61,662 nucleotides of DNA from Pandoraea nosoerga (GCF_902459585.1 NZ_CABPSC010000022.1:1-61662), one strand, 5' to 3'. Numbered from the stretch's first letter, positions 27,687-37,628 are shown. Notes: generated by a model from the letters alone, not told the origin. Made by a program: numbers and translations.

Positions 27687-28478
27687 TCAGGCCTTCGGCA
27701 CGAAGGCCGCCGTGGCGCGGATCATCATGTCGATGCCGATCGAGATGAAGTGGTCCATGACCGGCGCGATGCGCGGCATCATCAGTTCGAGCACGACGAG
27801 ACCCACGCCGAGCGTGAGCGGGAAGCCCACGGCAAAGATGTTGAGCTGTGGCGCGGCGCGGTTCAGGATGCCGAGCGCCAGATTGCAGATGAGCAGCGCG
27901 GCGACCAGCGGCAGCGACAGCATGAGCGCCAGCGTGAAGAGCTGCGTGCCGAGCATGGCGAGGTAGTGCCAGCCGGCCACCGAGATCGGCGTGCCCGAGA
28001 CGGGCAGCACCGTGAAACTCTGCACCAGCGTGGCGAACATCACGAGATGGCCGTTGGTGGCGAGAAAGACGAGCATGGCGACCACGTTGAGCAGCATGCC
28101 GAGCACGGCCGTGCTGCCGTCGCTGTTGGGGTTGAGCAGCGTGGCGAAGGACAGGCCCATTTGCAGGCCGACGAAGTCGCCCGCCATGCTGATCGCCGAG
28201 AACACGATCTGCATGCACCAGCCCAGCGCCGCGCCGATCATGACCTGCTGCGCGAGCACCCACAGACCCTCCCAGGAGAACGGCGAGACGGCCGGCATGG
28301 GCCCGAGCACCGGCGCGAGCGCGAGGGTGACCACGCCCGCGAGGCCGATCTTCACCGTGGCGGGCACGGCGGCGTTGCCGAAGAGCGGTGCGCTCATCGA
28401 CAGCGCCAGCAGACGCGCGAACGGAAACAGGAACGCCGCGATGACGCCCGAGAGCTGTTCGTAGGTAAAGCTGATCAA
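27687..28478 (-). CDS. fliR: Flagellar export gate protein FliR
   Basis: Integral membrane subunit of the FliPQR export pore (263 residues), with six predicted membrane helices. The N-terminus reads MISFTYEQLSGVIAAFLFPF, as in the family, and the conserved GLQMGLSFATLLNP region follows near residue 105. Translation must begin at TTG, because no ATG or GTG lies at the conserved N-terminus. It is the last gene of fliL-fliR. Confidence 0.95.
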   Translation of the reverse strand: MISFTYEQLSGVIAAFLFPFARLLALSMSAPLFGNAAVPATVKIGLAGVVTLALAPVLGPMPAVSPFSWEGLWVLAQQVMIGAALGWCMQIVFSAISMAGDFVGLQMGLSFATLLNPNSDGSTAVLGMLLNVVAMLVFLATNGHLVMFATLVQSFTVLPVSGTPISVAGWHYLAMLGTQLFTLALMLSLPLVAALLICNLALGILNRAAPQLNIFAVGFPLTLGVGLVVLELMMPRIAPVMDHFISIGIDMMIRATAAFVPKA

Positions 28479-28490
28479 CGGGCGCGCGGC

Positions 28491-28760
28491 TTACCCGACG
28501 AGGCCGGGAATGCCGGTGAGCAGCTGGCGCATGTAATCGACCATGAGGTTGAGCATCCACGGGCCGGCGATCACCAGCGTGACGAACACGGCGAGCAGCT
28601 TGGGGATGAACGACAGCGTCATTTCGTTGATCTGCGTGGCGGCCTGGAAGAGACTCACGAGCAGGCCGGAGACGAGGGCGACGAGCAGCAGCGGCGCGGC
28701 CAGCAGCAAAGTGACCTGCATTGCCTGGTGGGCGAGCGCCATGACGGTTTCGGGAGTCAT
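28491..28760 (-). CDS. fliQ: Flagellar export gate protein FliQ
   Basis: Small subunit of the export pore (89 residues, same length as E. coli FliQ) with two membrane helices. Family features are MTPETVMALAHQAMQVTLLL at the start and the LVSLFQAATQINEMTLSFIP segment between the helices. It sits between fliP and fliR with 16-nt and 12-nt gaps. Confidence 0.97.
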   Translation of the reverse strand: MTPETVMALAHQAMQVTLLLAAPLLLVALVSGLLVSLFQAATQINEMTLSFIPKLLAVFVTLVIAGPWMLNLMVDYMRQLLTGIPGLVG

Positions 28761-28776
28761 CTCGCGTTCCTCGTCG

Positions 28777-29550
28777 CTACATCGTGAAGCTCTGGGCGAG
28801 CGAGCCCAGCAGCAGTTGCCAGCCGTCGACCACCACGAAGAGCATCAGCTTGAACGGCAGCGACACCGTCGAGGGCGAGACCATCATCATGCCCATCGAC
28901 ATCAGCACGCTCGCGACCACCAGATCGATGATCAGGAACGGGATGAAGATCGTGAAGCCGATCTGGAACGCGGTCTTGAGCTCGCTCGTCGCGAAGGCGG
29001 GCACGAGAATGCGCATCGGCACGTCCTCGGGGCCGTTCATCGGCGGCGTCCTGGCGAGCTTGGCGAAGAGGGCGAGGTCGGCCTCGCGCGTCTGCCTGAG
29101 CATGAACGCGTGAAACGGCTTGGCACCCGTGTCGACGGCCTGCTCGAAGCTGATCTTGTTGGCGGCGAACGGCTGGTAGGCGTCGGTGTAGGCCTTGTCG
29201 AACACCGGCGACATCACGAAGAACGTCAGGAACAGCGCCAGGCCAATCAGGATCTGGTTCGGCGGCGAGGTCGTCACGCCGATGGCATGGCGCAGCAGCG
29301 AGAGCACGATGATGATGCGCGTGAACGCCGTCATCATCAGCAGGATCGCCGGCAGGAAGCCGAGCGACGTGAGCAGCAGCATCGTCTGCACGGACAGCGA
29401 GTACGTCTGTCCGCCGCCCGGGGCGGGCGTCGTCGTGAGCGCCGGCAACGTGGCCTGCGCGAGTGCCGCGCCCGGCAGGGCGATGCCGGCAACGACCAGT
29501 CCGAGCGCCAGTCCCGGCATCCACCCGGCCCGCAGCAAGCCGCGTGACAT
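28777..29550 (-). CDS. fliP: Flagellar export gate protein FliP
   Basis: Core pore subunit (257 residues). It has a cleavable-type signal (hydrophobic stretch then GAALAQA) and three to four membrane helices. Conserved motifs include [20 protein letters not shown] and the C-terminal [19 protein letters not shown], then [14 protein letters not shown]. The chosen ATG shares one base with the fliO stop (TGATG); longer upstream frames are not conserved. Confidence 0.97.
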   Translation of the reverse strand: MSRGLLRAGWMPGLALGLVVAGIALPGAALAQATLPALTTTPAPGGGQTYSLSVQTMLLLTSLGFLPAILLMMTAFTRIIIVLSLLRHAIGVTTSPPNQILIGLALFLTFFVMSPVFDKAYTDAYQPFAANKISFEQAVDTGAKPFHAFMLRQTREADLALFAKLARTPPMNGPEDVPMRILVPAFATSELKTAFQIGFTIFIPFLIIDLVVASVLMSMGMMMVSPSTVSLPFKLMLFVVVDGWQLLLGSLAQSFTM

Positions 29551-30038
29551 CAGGAATCCTTTTTCATCGAATCGCGCAACTTTTGCGCAAAAGCCTGCGC
29601 GGCGCGGTTGGCCTGAGCGCCGACCGGAGCGGCCGGCGCGGGGGCGGGCAGGTCGGCAACGCGCTCGGCGTCGATCACGTGCAGGCTGCGCACCTGTCCC
29701 GGCGCGACGCCGAGCACCACCCAGTCGCCGGCCACTTCGACCACGACGACGCGCTCGCGCTGGCCGACGGCGGCGCTGCCCACGATGCGCACGTTGCCGC
29801 TGCCCATCGGGCGCTGCAAGCCGAAGCGCTTGGCAAGCCACGCGAGCCCGAAGAGAAGGGCGAGCACCAGTACGAGACCGAGGCCGGTCTGCACGATGCC
29901 GGCGCCGCCGAGACTCGGCACGGCGGCGGCCTGCGAGGCGGTGCCCTGGGCGTGGGCGGTGCACAGGGTCGTCAGGCCGAGGGCGGCGGCTGCCACGGCG
30001 CGCCCGACGGGCGCGCCGCGGACTTTCGTTGCAATCAT
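29550..30038 (-). CDS. fliO: Flagellar export assembly protein FliO
   Basis: FliO (162 residues) helps assemble the FliP ring. An N-terminal signal-like segment ending in AHAQG and one membrane helix ([20 protein letters not shown]) are followed by a cytoplasmic domain with [19 protein letters not shown], which is the conserved part. The ATG overlaps the fliN stop by four bases. FliO is poorly conserved; position between fliN and fliP supports the call. Confidence 0.92.
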   Translation of the reverse strand: MIATKVRGAPVGRAVAAAALGLTTLCTAHAQGTASQAAAVPSLGGAGIVQTGLGLVLVLALLFGLAWLAKRFGLQRPMGSGNVRIVGSAAVGQRERVVVVEVAGDWVVLGVAPGQVRSLHVIDAERVADLPAPAPAAPVGAQANRAAQAFAQKLRDSMKKDS

Positions 30039-30475
30039 CGGTTGAGCTTACGGATGCGTTCGGATGGCGTGATGATATCAGTCAGGCGAATGCCGAACTT
30101 GTCATTGACGACCACCACTTCGCCCTGCGCGATGAGGCAGCCGTTGACCAGCACGTCCATCGGCTCGCCGGCCATGCCGTCGAGCTCGACGACCGAGCCC
30201 TGCGCGAGTTGCAGCAGGTTCTTGATGGCGATCTTGGTGCGGCCGAGCTCCACGGTCATCTGGACCGGGATGTCGAGAATCAGGTCGATGTCGTTGTGCG
30301 TGGCGCCCGGCGGATTGCCGGCGCTCGCCGAGAGCGGCTGGAACACCGGGGCGGGCGCCGGCTGCGGGGCCGCCGCGGGCGCCGATTCGGCGGCCGTCTG
30401 CTCCGCCATGGCGCTGGCCCACTCGTCCGCCATGGCCTGGGCGTCGTCACCGGGCGTTTGAGGGGTATCGCTCAT
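30035..30475 (-). CDS. fliN: Flagellar motor switch protein FliN
   Basis: Switch and C-ring component (146 residues). A 50-residue Ala/Pro/Gln-rich N-terminus leads to the SpoA domain, with [20 protein letters not shown] and the C-terminal [20 protein letters not shown]. FliN also docks FliH, linking the export ATPase complex to the C ring. I use the ATG sharing one base with the fliM stop (TGATG); a GTG one codon upstream is an alternative. Confidence 0.96.
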   Translation of the reverse strand: MSDTPQTPGDDAQAMADEWASAMAEQTAAESAPAAAPQPAPAPVFQPLSASAGNPPGATHNDIDLILDIPVQMTVELGRTKIAIKNLLQLAQGSVVELDGMAGEPMDVLVNGCLIAQGEVVVVNDKFGIRLTDIITPSERIRKLNR

Positions 30476-31473
30476 CACTCGTTGTCCTTCGTGTAATCGC
30501 TGTGCGAATGGTTGATCATCTGGTTCACGCGCAGCGCGTATTGACCATTGAAGACGCCGTAATTGCAGAGCATCACGGGCACGCCGTCGACCTTGGCCTC
30601 GAGCACCTCGGGCACGTCGAGCGGAATCACGTCGCCCACGCGCATGTTGAGCAGCTGCGAGAGCGTCATGTCGACCTGCGCGAGGTTGGTCACGATTTCC
30701 ACGTCGGCGGCCTGCACCTGCTGCGAGAGCAGGCGCACCCAGCGCTTGTCGACTTCGAGCGTCTCGCCCTGGAGCGGACTCGAGAGCTGGTCGCGCAACG
30801 GCTCGATCATCGAGTACGGCATGCAGATGTGGAATTCACCGCCCACCGAGCCGAACTCGATGTCGAACGTCGTGGTGACCACCACCTCGTTGGGCGTGGC
30901 CACGTTGGCGAACTGCGTGTGCATTTCGGCGCGCACGTATTCGAATTCCACCGGATGCACCGGCTTCCAGGACGCGCCGTAGTTCTCGAACACCAGATCG
31001 AGCAGGCGCGCGATGATGCGCTGCTCGGTCTGCGTGAAGTCGCGCCCTTCGACGCGCGTATGGAACCGGCCGTCGCCGCCGAACAGGTTGTCCACCACCA
31101 GGAAGACGAGGTTCGGATCGAACACGAACAGCGCCGTGCCGCGCAGCGGCTTGATGTGGACCAGGTTGAGGTTGGTGGGGACCGGCAGGTTGCGGATGAA
31201 TTCGCTGTACTTCTGCACACGCACCGGGCTGACCGAGATTTCGGCGCTGCGGCGCATGAAGTTGAACAGCGCAATGCGGAACAGGCGCGAGAAACGGTCG
31301 TTGATGATCTCGAGCGTGGGCATGCGCCCGCGCACGATGCGTTCTTGCGTCGCGATGTTGTAGGGCCTGATGCCGGAATGATCTTCCGTATCGGACCGGT
31401 CATCCTGTTCGCCGGTGACGCCCTTCAGAAGGGCGTCGACTTCTTCCTGCGACAGGAACTCCTCATGCGCCAT
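30475..31473 (-). CDS. fliM: Flagellar motor switch protein FliM
   Basis: Switch protein (332 residues) that binds CheY-P. The N-terminal CheY-binding peptide is LSQEEVDALLKGV. The middle CheC-like domain contains DNLFGGDGRFHTRVEGRDFT (GGDGR-type motif), and the C-terminal SpoA domain ends with PVMLCNYGVFNGQYALRVNQ. The gene follows fliL by seven bases. Confidence 0.97.
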   Translation of the reverse strand: MAHEEFLSQEEVDALLKGVTGEQDDRSDTEDHSGIRPYNIATQERIVRGRMPTLEIINDRFSRLFRIALFNFMRRSAEISVSPVRVQKYSEFIRNLPVPTNLNLVHIKPLRGTALFVFDPNLVFLVVDNLFGGDGRFHTRVEGRDFTQTEQRIIARLLDLVFENYGASWKPVHPVEFEYVRAEMHTQFANVATPNEVVVTTTFDIEFGSVGGEFHICMPYSMIEPLRDQLSSPLQGETLEVDKRWVRLLSQQVQAADVEIVTNLAQVDMTLSQLLNMRVGDVIPLDVPEVLEAKVDGVPVMLCNYGVFNGQYALRVNQMINHSHSDYTKDNE

Positions 31474-31480
31474 GAATCAC

Positions 31481-31963
31481 TCACTGAATTACAAACGCGG
31501 TGAACAGCACTTCGCCCACGGCCTGCTGCGGCATGTTGGCCGCGAACGGCTGCGCGATCAACGTGCGGATCTCGCTCGCCAGACGGCGCTTGCCGTCGAT
31601 CGTGGCCAGATCCTGCGGCTGCTTGGACGAGAGCAGGAGCAACACGCGGCTGCGCACTTCGGGCATGTGCTGCGTGATGCGGGCTTGCGTCTCGGCATCC
31701 GCGACCTTGAGCGAGAGGCCGATGTGCAGATAACGCTCGCCGTCTTCGCCCGACAGGTTCACCGTGAACGGATCCATGCCGACGAATACGGGCGGCGGCG
31801 GTGGCGGCGGGGCTTTCGCCGCTTCGCTGCGGCCGGTGAGCAGATACACGGCCGTGGCCGCGCCTGCAGCCGCCATGAGCGCCACCGCAACGATCAACAG
31901 AATCCATTTGCGCACACCCCCTCCGGAGGGAGCAGCGGCTTGCGTCGGTGCGGGATTTGCCAT
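31481..31963 (-). CDS. fliL: Flagellar basal-body protein FliL
   Basis: Single-pass membrane protein (160 residues) that forms rings around stators. Residues about 18-40 form the TM helix (WILLIVAVALMAAAGAATAV). The periplasmic domain has FVGMDPFTVNLSGEDGERYL and ends TAFVIQ. It heads fliLMNOPQR. I chose the ATG giving the family N-terminus; longer frames upstream cross the promoter. Confidence 0.95.
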   Translation of the reverse strand: MANPAPTQAAAPSGGGVRKWILLIVAVALMAAAGAATAVYLLTGRSEAAKAPPPPPPPVFVGMDPFTVNLSGEDGERYLHIGLSLKVADAETQARITQHMPEVRSRVLLLLSSKQPQDLATIDGKRRLASEIRTLIAQPFAANMPQQAVGEVLFTAFVIQ

Positions 31964-32059
31964 GTATTCGCCTGCTATTGGGTAGTGATTGTCGGCCACT
32001 CCGGCTAGGGGTGATCGACCGAAAAGAAGGGACAATCGCGTCTAACTCGCGTCTTTGTC

Positions 32060-32087
32060 TTAACGGCAGGAAAAACCGCCGGCTTTA
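32060..32087 (-). promoter_or_regulatory. Candidate sigma-28 promoter of fliL operon
   Basis: On the minus strand TAAA (32087 to 32084) precedes GCCGTTAA (7/8 to the sigma-28 -10) with a 16-bp gap, one base longer than the usual 15. Predicted transcription would start about 90 nt before fliL. The rest of this 318-nt gap holds the 10-bp array below and no gene. Confidence 0.45.
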
Positions 32088-32210
32088 GGTCTGCGCCTTC
32101 CAGACCGATGGGACGAGCTCGGGGCAGCGAGCGTGCGCGGATCCATTCATGGGCGCCCTGCCGGTCGGGTGCGGCGCGGGCGCGGCCGGCCCTTATTGGA
32201 CCCTGTGCTT

Positions 32211-32260
32211 GGCCTTCATTGGCCCTCATTGGTCCTCATTTGGCCCCATTGGACGTCATC
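32211..32260. repeat. Five tandem 10-bp units upstream of fliL
   Basis: The units are GGCCTTCATT, GGCCCTCATT, GGTCCTCATT, TGGCCCCATT and GGACGTCATC, in exact 10-bp register. This puts the CATT blocks on one face of the helix. The array lies between the end of fliK and the fliL promoter, both read on the minus strand. A related ATTGG occurs about 20 bp earlier. Confidence 0.7.
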
Positions 32261-32281
32261 GGCCGGACAGGCGTCGGACGA

Positions 32282-33754
32282 TCAGGCGAACGTGTCGACG
32301 AGGCCGTTGCCCGCGCGCACCGGCACGCTCACGGCCGTGGCGAGCGGCGTGTCGTTGCCGGAATCGAAGTCCGCGGTCGTGCCGCGGGCGCTGCCATTGC
32401 CGTTGCCATTGCCGCCGCCGTTGCCGCCCGCACCCTGCTGCGCAAACGTCTGCTGCTGCGAGCTGTCGGCGCTCACCGAGGCGTTACCCAGCGCGATGCC
32501 GTTGTTGGCCAGGTTTTCACGCAGTTGCGGGAGCGCGGCCTGTACGGCGTCGCGCACCGCGGCGTGCTGCGAGACGAACATCGCCTGGGCCGAGTCGTTC
32601 GCCACGTTCAGCACCACGTGCAGCGGGCCGAGGTCGGGCGGGTTCAGGCTCAATTGCGCCGTTTGCGTGTGGGCCGAGGAAAGCCACACGACTTGCTGCG
32701 AGAGCTGGTTGTTCCAGTCCTGCGTGCCGACGCGCGCACTCAGCGCGAGGGCCGCCGGCAAGTTGGCCTGGGCCTGCAGTTGCGGTGGCGCGCTGAGCGT
32801 GGCGGTGGCCGTCTGTGCCGCCTGCGCGGCGGCCTGCGAGGCGGCACTGGCGGCAGCCGCGGCTTGCGTGGCAGCGTCGCGGTTGCCCTGTGCCTGCTGC
32901 GCCATCGCGTCGGCCACGCGCGACGCCTGTGCGTCGGCGCTCACCGGGGCGGTTGCGGCCGCCCTCGCGTCCGTTGCCGCGGTTTGTGCGCCGGCGGCGG
33001 CCTGCGAGGCCGTGGCGTTCTTCGCGAGCGCGTCGAGCGACAGGCCCGGCCCGGTCGTATTCGAGGCCGCCGGCGTCACAGTCCCATGGACCGGCGCCTT
33101 GGCATCGGCCGTGGGGGGGGCCGCGGTCTTGGCGTCGGCGGCTCCGCCTGCCGGCGGCTGCCCCGTCAACTGGGCCGCACCACTGGCTTGCAGGGCGCCG
33201 TCCACGGCGGCTGCGATGGCCGCGCCCGCGCCGGACTTGCCGTGCGCGGCGCTCGCTGCTGCCTGCGCGCTGGCGCTCGCGTCAGCCGGCGCCGGTGTTT
33301 GCGGCGCGAGCGGCGCGCCATTCATCGCGGCCAGTGCGACGGCGAGCGCTGCCGCGGCATCGCCCGATGCGGCGCTCTGGACGTCGTCGCTGTCGTCGCC
33401 GCTGTTGTCGTCCTTGCCGCCGTTGGCTGTGTTCGCCTTCGACGGCTGCGATGGCGGGTTCGACACGCTCGTCTGCCCGGCCTGCGCCGTCTGGCTCGCC
33501 GGGCTGCCGGCCGCGGCGCCGTCCGTCGAGCGGGCACCGCCCGACGACGCATCCGTCCGCCCGGCCGGGGCGTTCGTCGCCGCGCCGCTGCTCACGGCGG
33601 GGGCCGGCGTCGGCACGCTCCGGGTCTGCTGCGACAAGACGGTCGAGAACGGCAGTGCGTTGCCGTCGTCGCTGCTCGACGCGCCGGCGCGGCCGGCCTT
33701 CACGGCCTGCATGGCGGCACTTGCGGAGTCGGTCAGGAAGCTCAGAATCGACAT
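32282..33754 (-). CDS. fliK: Flagellar hook-length control protein FliK
   Basis: FliK (490 residues) measures hook length and triggers the FlhB specificity switch. The first 370 residues are a very Ala/Gln/Ser-rich, probably extended ruler. The C-terminal Flg_hook domain (about 380-450) contains the segments WNNQLSQQVVWLSSAHTQTA, QLSLNPPDLGPLHVVLNV and AALPQLRENLANNGIALG, which define the family. It is last in fliFGHIJK. A second FliK-like gene lies at 40552-41976. Confidence 0.94.
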   Translation of the reverse strand: MSILSFLTDSASAAMQAVKAGRAGASSSDDGNALPFSTVLSQQTRSVPTPAPAVSSGAATNAPAGRTDASSGGARSTDGAAAGSPASQTAQAGQTSVSNPPSQPSKANTANGGKDDNSGDDSDDVQSAASGDAAAALAVALAAMNGAPLAPQTPAPADASASAQAAASAAHGKSGAGAAIAAAVDGALQASGAAQLTGQPPAGGAADAKTAAPPTADAKAPVHGTVTPAASNTTGPGLSLDALAKNATASQAAAGAQTAATDARAAATAPVSADAQASRVADAMAQQAQGNRDAATQAAAAASAASQAAAQAAQTATATLSAPPQLQAQANLPAALALSARVGTQDWNNQLSQQVVWLSSAHTQTAQLSLNPPDLGPLHVVLNVANDSAQAMFVSQHAAVRDAVQAALPQLRENLANNGIALGNASVSADSSQQQTFAQQGAGGNGGGNGNGNGSARGTTADFDSGNDTPLATAVSVPVRAGNGLVDTFA

Positions 33755-33773
33755 GTCGGGCTCCTACGGTCCT

Positions 33774-34226
33774 TCAAATCTGGGATTCGGCACGGCGGCG
33801 CAGGCTGCGCGCGGCGTACTCGTCGTTTTCCTTCTGCTCGCGACGCGCCACGCGCAGGGCGGTGCGCGCCTGCTCGCGCGAGGCGAGCGTGCCGAACGAG
33901 TTCAGGCGGCGCTGTTGCGCCTGCCACTCGCGGCGTGCGGCAATGAGACGCTCCTCGGCCTGCTCGAGCAGCATGGCCTGCTGCCCGATGGCGGCGTCGA
34001 GCGTATCGATGAATTGCTGGAAGTTGCGCCAGTCGCAGCCTGCCATGCCCTGGATCGTTGCCGCCTGCATGCGCGTGCGGTACTCGTGGCGGTACTGACG
34101 CAACGCTTCGAGCTGGCGCTCGACTTCCGCGCGCTGGGTCTGGCGCTCGCCGAGCAGGCGCGCGGCCTCGTCGACGTCCTTCTGCGCGAGTTCGATGAGC
34201 AACTTGAGGGGCAGGGTGGAGTTCAT
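33774..34226 (-). CDS. fliJ: Flagellar export chaperone FliJ
   Basis: FliJ (150 residues) is a coiled-coil cytosolic export component that inserts into the FliI hexamer and contacts FlhA. The protein is almost entirely helical and charged, with a typical FliJ start (PLKLLIELAQKDVDEAARLL) and continuous heptads through residue 140. It is placed between fliI (12-nt gap) and fliK (19-nt gap). Confidence 0.93.
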   Translation of the reverse strand: MNSTLPLKLLIELAQKDVDEAARLLGERQTQRAEVERQLEALRQYRHEYRTRMQAATIQGMAGCDWRNFQQFIDTLDAAIGQQAMLLEQAEERLIAARREWQAQQRRLNSFGTLASREQARTALRVARREQKENDEYAARSLRRRAESQI

Positions 34227-34238
34227 GGCCGCCTCCGG

Positions 34239-35954
34239 TCAGTGGAACAGTCCGCGCATCTGCTGCACGGCGTCCTGATAGCTGGCCCGCTCGCGCATTC
34301 CCTGCTGCAGGAAGCTTTCGAGACGGGGGTAGAGTTCGATGGCCTGATCGAGCATCGGGTCGCTGCCCGGCGCGTAGGCGCCCACGTTGATGAGGTCGCG
34401 GTTGCGCTGGTAGCGCGAGAGCATCTGCTTGAAGCGGCGCACGCTGTCGAACTGGTTGTCGTCGATGAGCGCGGCCATGGCCCGGCTGATCGATTGCTCG
34501 ATGTCGATGGCCGGGTAATGTCCGGATTCCGCCAACTGACGCGAGAGCACGATGTGGCCGTCGAGAATGGCGCGCGCCGAATCGGCGATCGGGTCCTGCT
34601 GATCGTCGCCTTCGGTGAGCACCGTGTAGAACGCGGTGATCGAGCCGCCGCCGTCCGGACCGTTGCCGGCACGCTCGACCAGCGCGGGGAGCTTGGCGAA
34701 GACCGAAGGCGGGTAACCCTTGGTGGCCGGCGGCTCGCCGATCGCGAGCGCGATCTCGCGCTGGGCCATCGCGTAGCGCGTGAGCGAGTCCATGATCAGC
34801 AGCACGTCCTTGCCCTGATCGCGAAAGTATTCGGCGAGCGTGGTGGCGTAGGCGGCGCCCTGCAGGCGCAGCAACGGTGAAACGTCGGCCGGGGCGGCCA
34901 CCACGACCGAGCGCGACAGACCGTCCGGTCCGAGAATGTTCTCGATGAAGTCCTTCACTTCGCGGCCGCGCTCGCCAATGAGTCCGACCACGATCACTTC
35001 GGCCTGCGTGAAGCGCGCCATCATGCCCAGCAGCACGCTCTTGCCCACGCCCGAGCCGGCGAAAAGCCCCATGCGCTGGCCGCGTCCGACCGTCAGCAGC
35101 GCGTTAATGGCGCGCACGCCGACGTCGAGCACCGATTCGATGGGCGCGCGTCCCAGCGGGTTGATCGGCACGGACGCGAGCGACGCACTGTCCGTCAGCC
35201 CGAGCGGGCCGAAGTCGTCGAGCGGACGGCCGGCGGCGTCGACCACGCGGCCGAGCAGCGCCTCGCCCACGGGCAGGCGCTTGCCGTTGTGACGCTGGCT
35301 CGGCAGCGGACCGTCGGCGGCCGGCTCCAGGGGGAATACGCGCGCGCCCGGCAGCAGGCCGGCGACTTCCGTTTGCGGCATCAGGAAGAGACGGTCGCCG
35401 CCGAAGCCGACGACTTCCGCTTCTGCCGTGGCGGGTTCGCGCGAGGCGTCGTGCACCGGCAGCTCGATCAGGCAGCCCGCACCGACCGGCAGCCGCAGGC
35501 CGACCGCTTCGAGCACGAGCCCGGCGGCGCGCGTCAGGCGGCCGCAGCGGCGCGTCGACTCGACGGCATGCACGTGCGGCAGGCGCTCGCGCAACGTGTT
35601 CTGCCAGCGGCGCAGGTGCGCGTCGCGTGCAATCTCCCGGGCGTCGAGCGCGTGTACCGCCGCTTTGGGCGCGGCGGCGCAGGCGCGTGCCGCCACGTCC
35701 TCGTCCATGGCGGCGCCCGCTGTCGCGGCCTCGGCGCGGGGGGCGGAGGCCGGCTCGTGAGGTTCGTGATCCTCGGGCTGCAACGCGCCGGCCTGGGCTG
35801 CCGTATCGATCTCGTCCCACAGGCGGACGGACGGTGCCGCGTCGTCGTTCGCCTGAACAGGGGCGTGCGACGGCGGCGGCGCGTCGCCATGCGCGCCGGC
35901 CGTGCCGGAGAGCACCGGCGCGTGGGCCGAGAGGGGGGTGAGTTCGGGGCTCAC
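34239..35954 (-). CDS. fliI: Flagellum-specific export ATPase FliI, with long N-terminal extension
   Basis: Export ATPase (571 residues). The catalytic core has Walker [21 protein letters not shown], Walker [18 protein letters not shown] and the ERGREVKDF motif. The core begins near residue 115 ([12 protein letters not shown]), leaving about 110 residues of Ala/Pro/Glu-rich, probably disordered N-terminus, unusual against about 440-520 residues in most homologues. The GTG start overlaps the fliH stop as GTGA; a GTG one codon upstream and a later ATG near residue 83 are alternatives. Confidence 0.93.
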   Translation of the reverse strand: MSPELTPLSAHAPVLSGTAGAHGDAPPPSHAPVQANDDAAPSVRLWDEIDTAAQAGALQPEDHEPHEPASAPRAEAATAGAAMDEDVAARACAAAPKAAVHALDAREIARDAHLRRWQNTLRERLPHVHAVESTRRCGRLTRAAGLVLEAVGLRLPVGAGCLIELPVHDASREPATAEAEVVGFGGDRLFLMPQTEVAGLLPGARVFPLEPAADGPLPSQRHNGKRLPVGEALLGRVVDAAGRPLDDFGPLGLTDSASLASVPINPLGRAPIESVLDVGVRAINALLTVGRGQRMGLFAGSGVGKSVLLGMMARFTQAEVIVVGLIGERGREVKDFIENILGPDGLSRSVVVAAPADVSPLLRLQGAAYATTLAEYFRDQGKDVLLIMDSLTRYAMAQREIALAIGEPPATKGYPPSVFAKLPALVERAGNGPDGGGSITAFYTVLTEGDDQQDPIADSARAILDGHIVLSRQLAESGHYPAIDIEQSISRAMAALIDDNQFDSVRRFKQMLSRYQRNRDLINVGAYAPGSDPMLDQAIELYPRLESFLQQGMRERASYQDAVQQMRGLFH

Positions 35955-36610
35955 CACGGCAAATCCTTGCCCAGGGCGGCCATGACGCGCTGCCAGCGCG
36001 TCGCGACGGTGGCGTCCACCTCGCCGCTCGCCGCTTCGGCTTTGCAGCCACCGCGCTCGATGCCCGGATCGGCGCGCACGGTCCAGCCGGCCGCCTGCAG
36101 CTCCGCACCGACGTGGGCCTCGACGAGCGCCACGTCCTCCGGATTGAGGAGCAGGCGCGGCGAGCCGGTGAGCGGATCGTTGGCGAGCAACTCGCGCACG
36201 ATGGGCAGCAGCGTTTCAGGGTGGATGGTGAGCGTCTGGCGCAGCGCCTGACGTGCGATGTCGAGCGCCAGGCCGAGCAACGGCTCGGCGACTTCGCGAT
36301 CGATGGCGTTCACGGCATTGCCGAAACCATGAGCAATGTCGGCGAGCTGCGCCGCGCGGGTCTGCACTTCGTGCTGACCGGCGGCCTGTCCGGCGGCATA
36401 GCCTTCGGCGTGGCCGGCCGCGTAGCCCTGGGCGTGGCCTTCGGCGCGCGCCTGTTCGCGCCAGGCGGCGATCTGTTCGACGAGCGCCGGGTCGTCGAGC
36501 GGGCTGGGCGGCGCGGGTTGCGGTGGCGGCGGTGGGGGCGGCGGGTCGAACGACGCCATCTCCCAGCGTTGCCAGGCGGACAGGCGTTCCTTCGGGATGA
36601 TGGTCGACAT
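35951..36610 (-). CDS. fliH: Flagellar export protein FliH
   Basis: Negative regulator and stalk of the FliI ATPase (219 residues), docking it to FliN. After [20 protein letters not shown], which holds Trp residues needed for FlhA/FliN contact in the family, comes a poly-Pro tract. Next is a run of AxxxG-type repeats ([20 protein letters not shown]), the Gly-rich helix typical of FliH. The C-terminal domain binds FliI. It follows fliG by 19 nt. Confidence 0.94.
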   Translation of the reverse strand: MSTIIPKERLSAWQRWEMASFDPPPPPPPPQPAPPSPLDDPALVEQIAAWREQARAEGHAQGYAAGHAEGYAAGQAAGQHEVQTRAAQLADIAHGFGNAVNAIDREVAEPLLGLALDIARQALRQTLTIHPETLLPIVRELLANDPLTGSPRLLLNPEDVALVEAHVGAELQAAGWTVRADPGIERGGCKAEAASGEVDATVATRWQRVMAALGKDLPW

Positions 36611-36629
36611 GCGCGTGAGCCCCGTCCGG

Positions 36630-37628
36630 TTACACGTAAGCGTCGTCGCCGCGGCCGCCGATCACGATGGCGCCCTGGTCGGCGAGGCGCCGCACCACCT
36701 GCAGCACCTTTTTCTGTTCGGCTTCGACTTCCGAGACCCGCACCGGGCCGCGCGACTCGAGGTCTTCGCGCAGCAGTTCGGCGGCGCGCGCCGACATGTT
36801 CTTGAAGAACTTCTCGCGCAGCTCGGCGGGCGCGCCCTTGAGCGCGATGATGAGCGACTCGGACTCGATTTCCTTGAGCAGCACCTGAATGCTGCGGTCT
36901 TCCACGTCGAGCAGGTTCTCGAACACGAACATCTCCTCGACGATCTTCGCCGCGAGGTCCGAGTCGTAGTTGCGCACGGCTTCGATGACCGACTCTTCGT
37001 GCACGCCGCCCAGGTAGTTGAGAATCTCCGCGGCCGTGCGCACGCCGCCCATCGGGCTGCGCTTGATGTTCTCGCTGCCCGAGAGCAGCTTGGTGAGCAC
37101 GTCGTTGAGCTCGCGCAGCGCGGCCGGCTGAATGCCGTCGAGCGTGGCGATGCGCAGCACCACGTCGTTGCGCAGGCGCTCGGTGAAGAGCGCGAGCACT
37201 TCCGAGGCCTGATCGCGGTCGAGGTGCACCAGGATCGTCGCGATGATCTGCGGATGCTCGTGGCGGATCAGTTCCGCCACGGCGTTCGAGTCCATCCACT
37301 TCAGACCCTCGATGCCGCTGGTGTCGCCGCCTTGCAGAATGCGCTCGATGAGACCCGCGGCCTTGTCGCTGCCGAGCGCCTTGTTGAGCACCGAGCGGAT
37401 GTATTCGGACGAATCGAGCGAGAGCGCGGAATGCTGCTCGGCCTCGAGCACGAAGTCCTGCAGCACGTCGGCGATCTGGTCGCGCGAGACCTGGCGCAGC
37501 GAGGCCATGGCCGCGCCGAGCTTCTGCACTTCCCGCGGGGCGAGGTACTTGAAGACCTCCGCCGCTTCGTCTTCACCCAGCGACATCAGCAAAATGGCGC
37601 TGCGTTGGAGTCCCTCAGCCGCGCTCAT
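36630..37628 (-). CDS. fliG: Flagellar motor switch protein FliG
   Basis: Rotor switch protein (332 residues; E. coli 331) that interacts with the MotA stator. Features are the N-terminal FliF-binding domain, the middle EHPQ motif in LIRHEHPQIIATILVHLD, and the C-terminal torque helix with charged residues in FKNMSARAAELLREDLESRG. It overlaps the fliF end by 14 nt. I prefer this ATG (MSAAEGLQRSAI) for length; a GTG three codons earlier is possible. Confidence 0.97.
   Translation of the reverse strand: MSAAEGLQRSAILLMSLGEDEAAEVFKYLAPREVQKLGAAMASLRQVSRDQIADVLQDFVLEAEQHSALSLDSSEYIRSVLNKALGSDKAAGLIERILQGGDTSGIEGLKWMDSNAVAELIRHEHPQIIATILVHLDRDQASEVLALFTERLRNDVVLRIATLDGIQPAALRELNDVLTKLLSGSENIKRSPMGGVRTAAEILNYLGGVHEESVIEAVRNYDSDLAAKIVEEMFVFENLLDVEDRSIQVLLKEIESESLIIALKGAPAELREKFFKNMSARAAELLREDLESRGPVRVSEVEAEQKKVLQVVRRLADQGAIVIGGRGDDAYV

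Noticed and set aside
32133-34880. 915-codon open frame antisense to fliK-fliJ and part of fliI
   Set aside because: Composition is dominated by Ala/Cys/Arg, with no motif or ribosome site, and the opposite strand encodes clear flagellar proteins.
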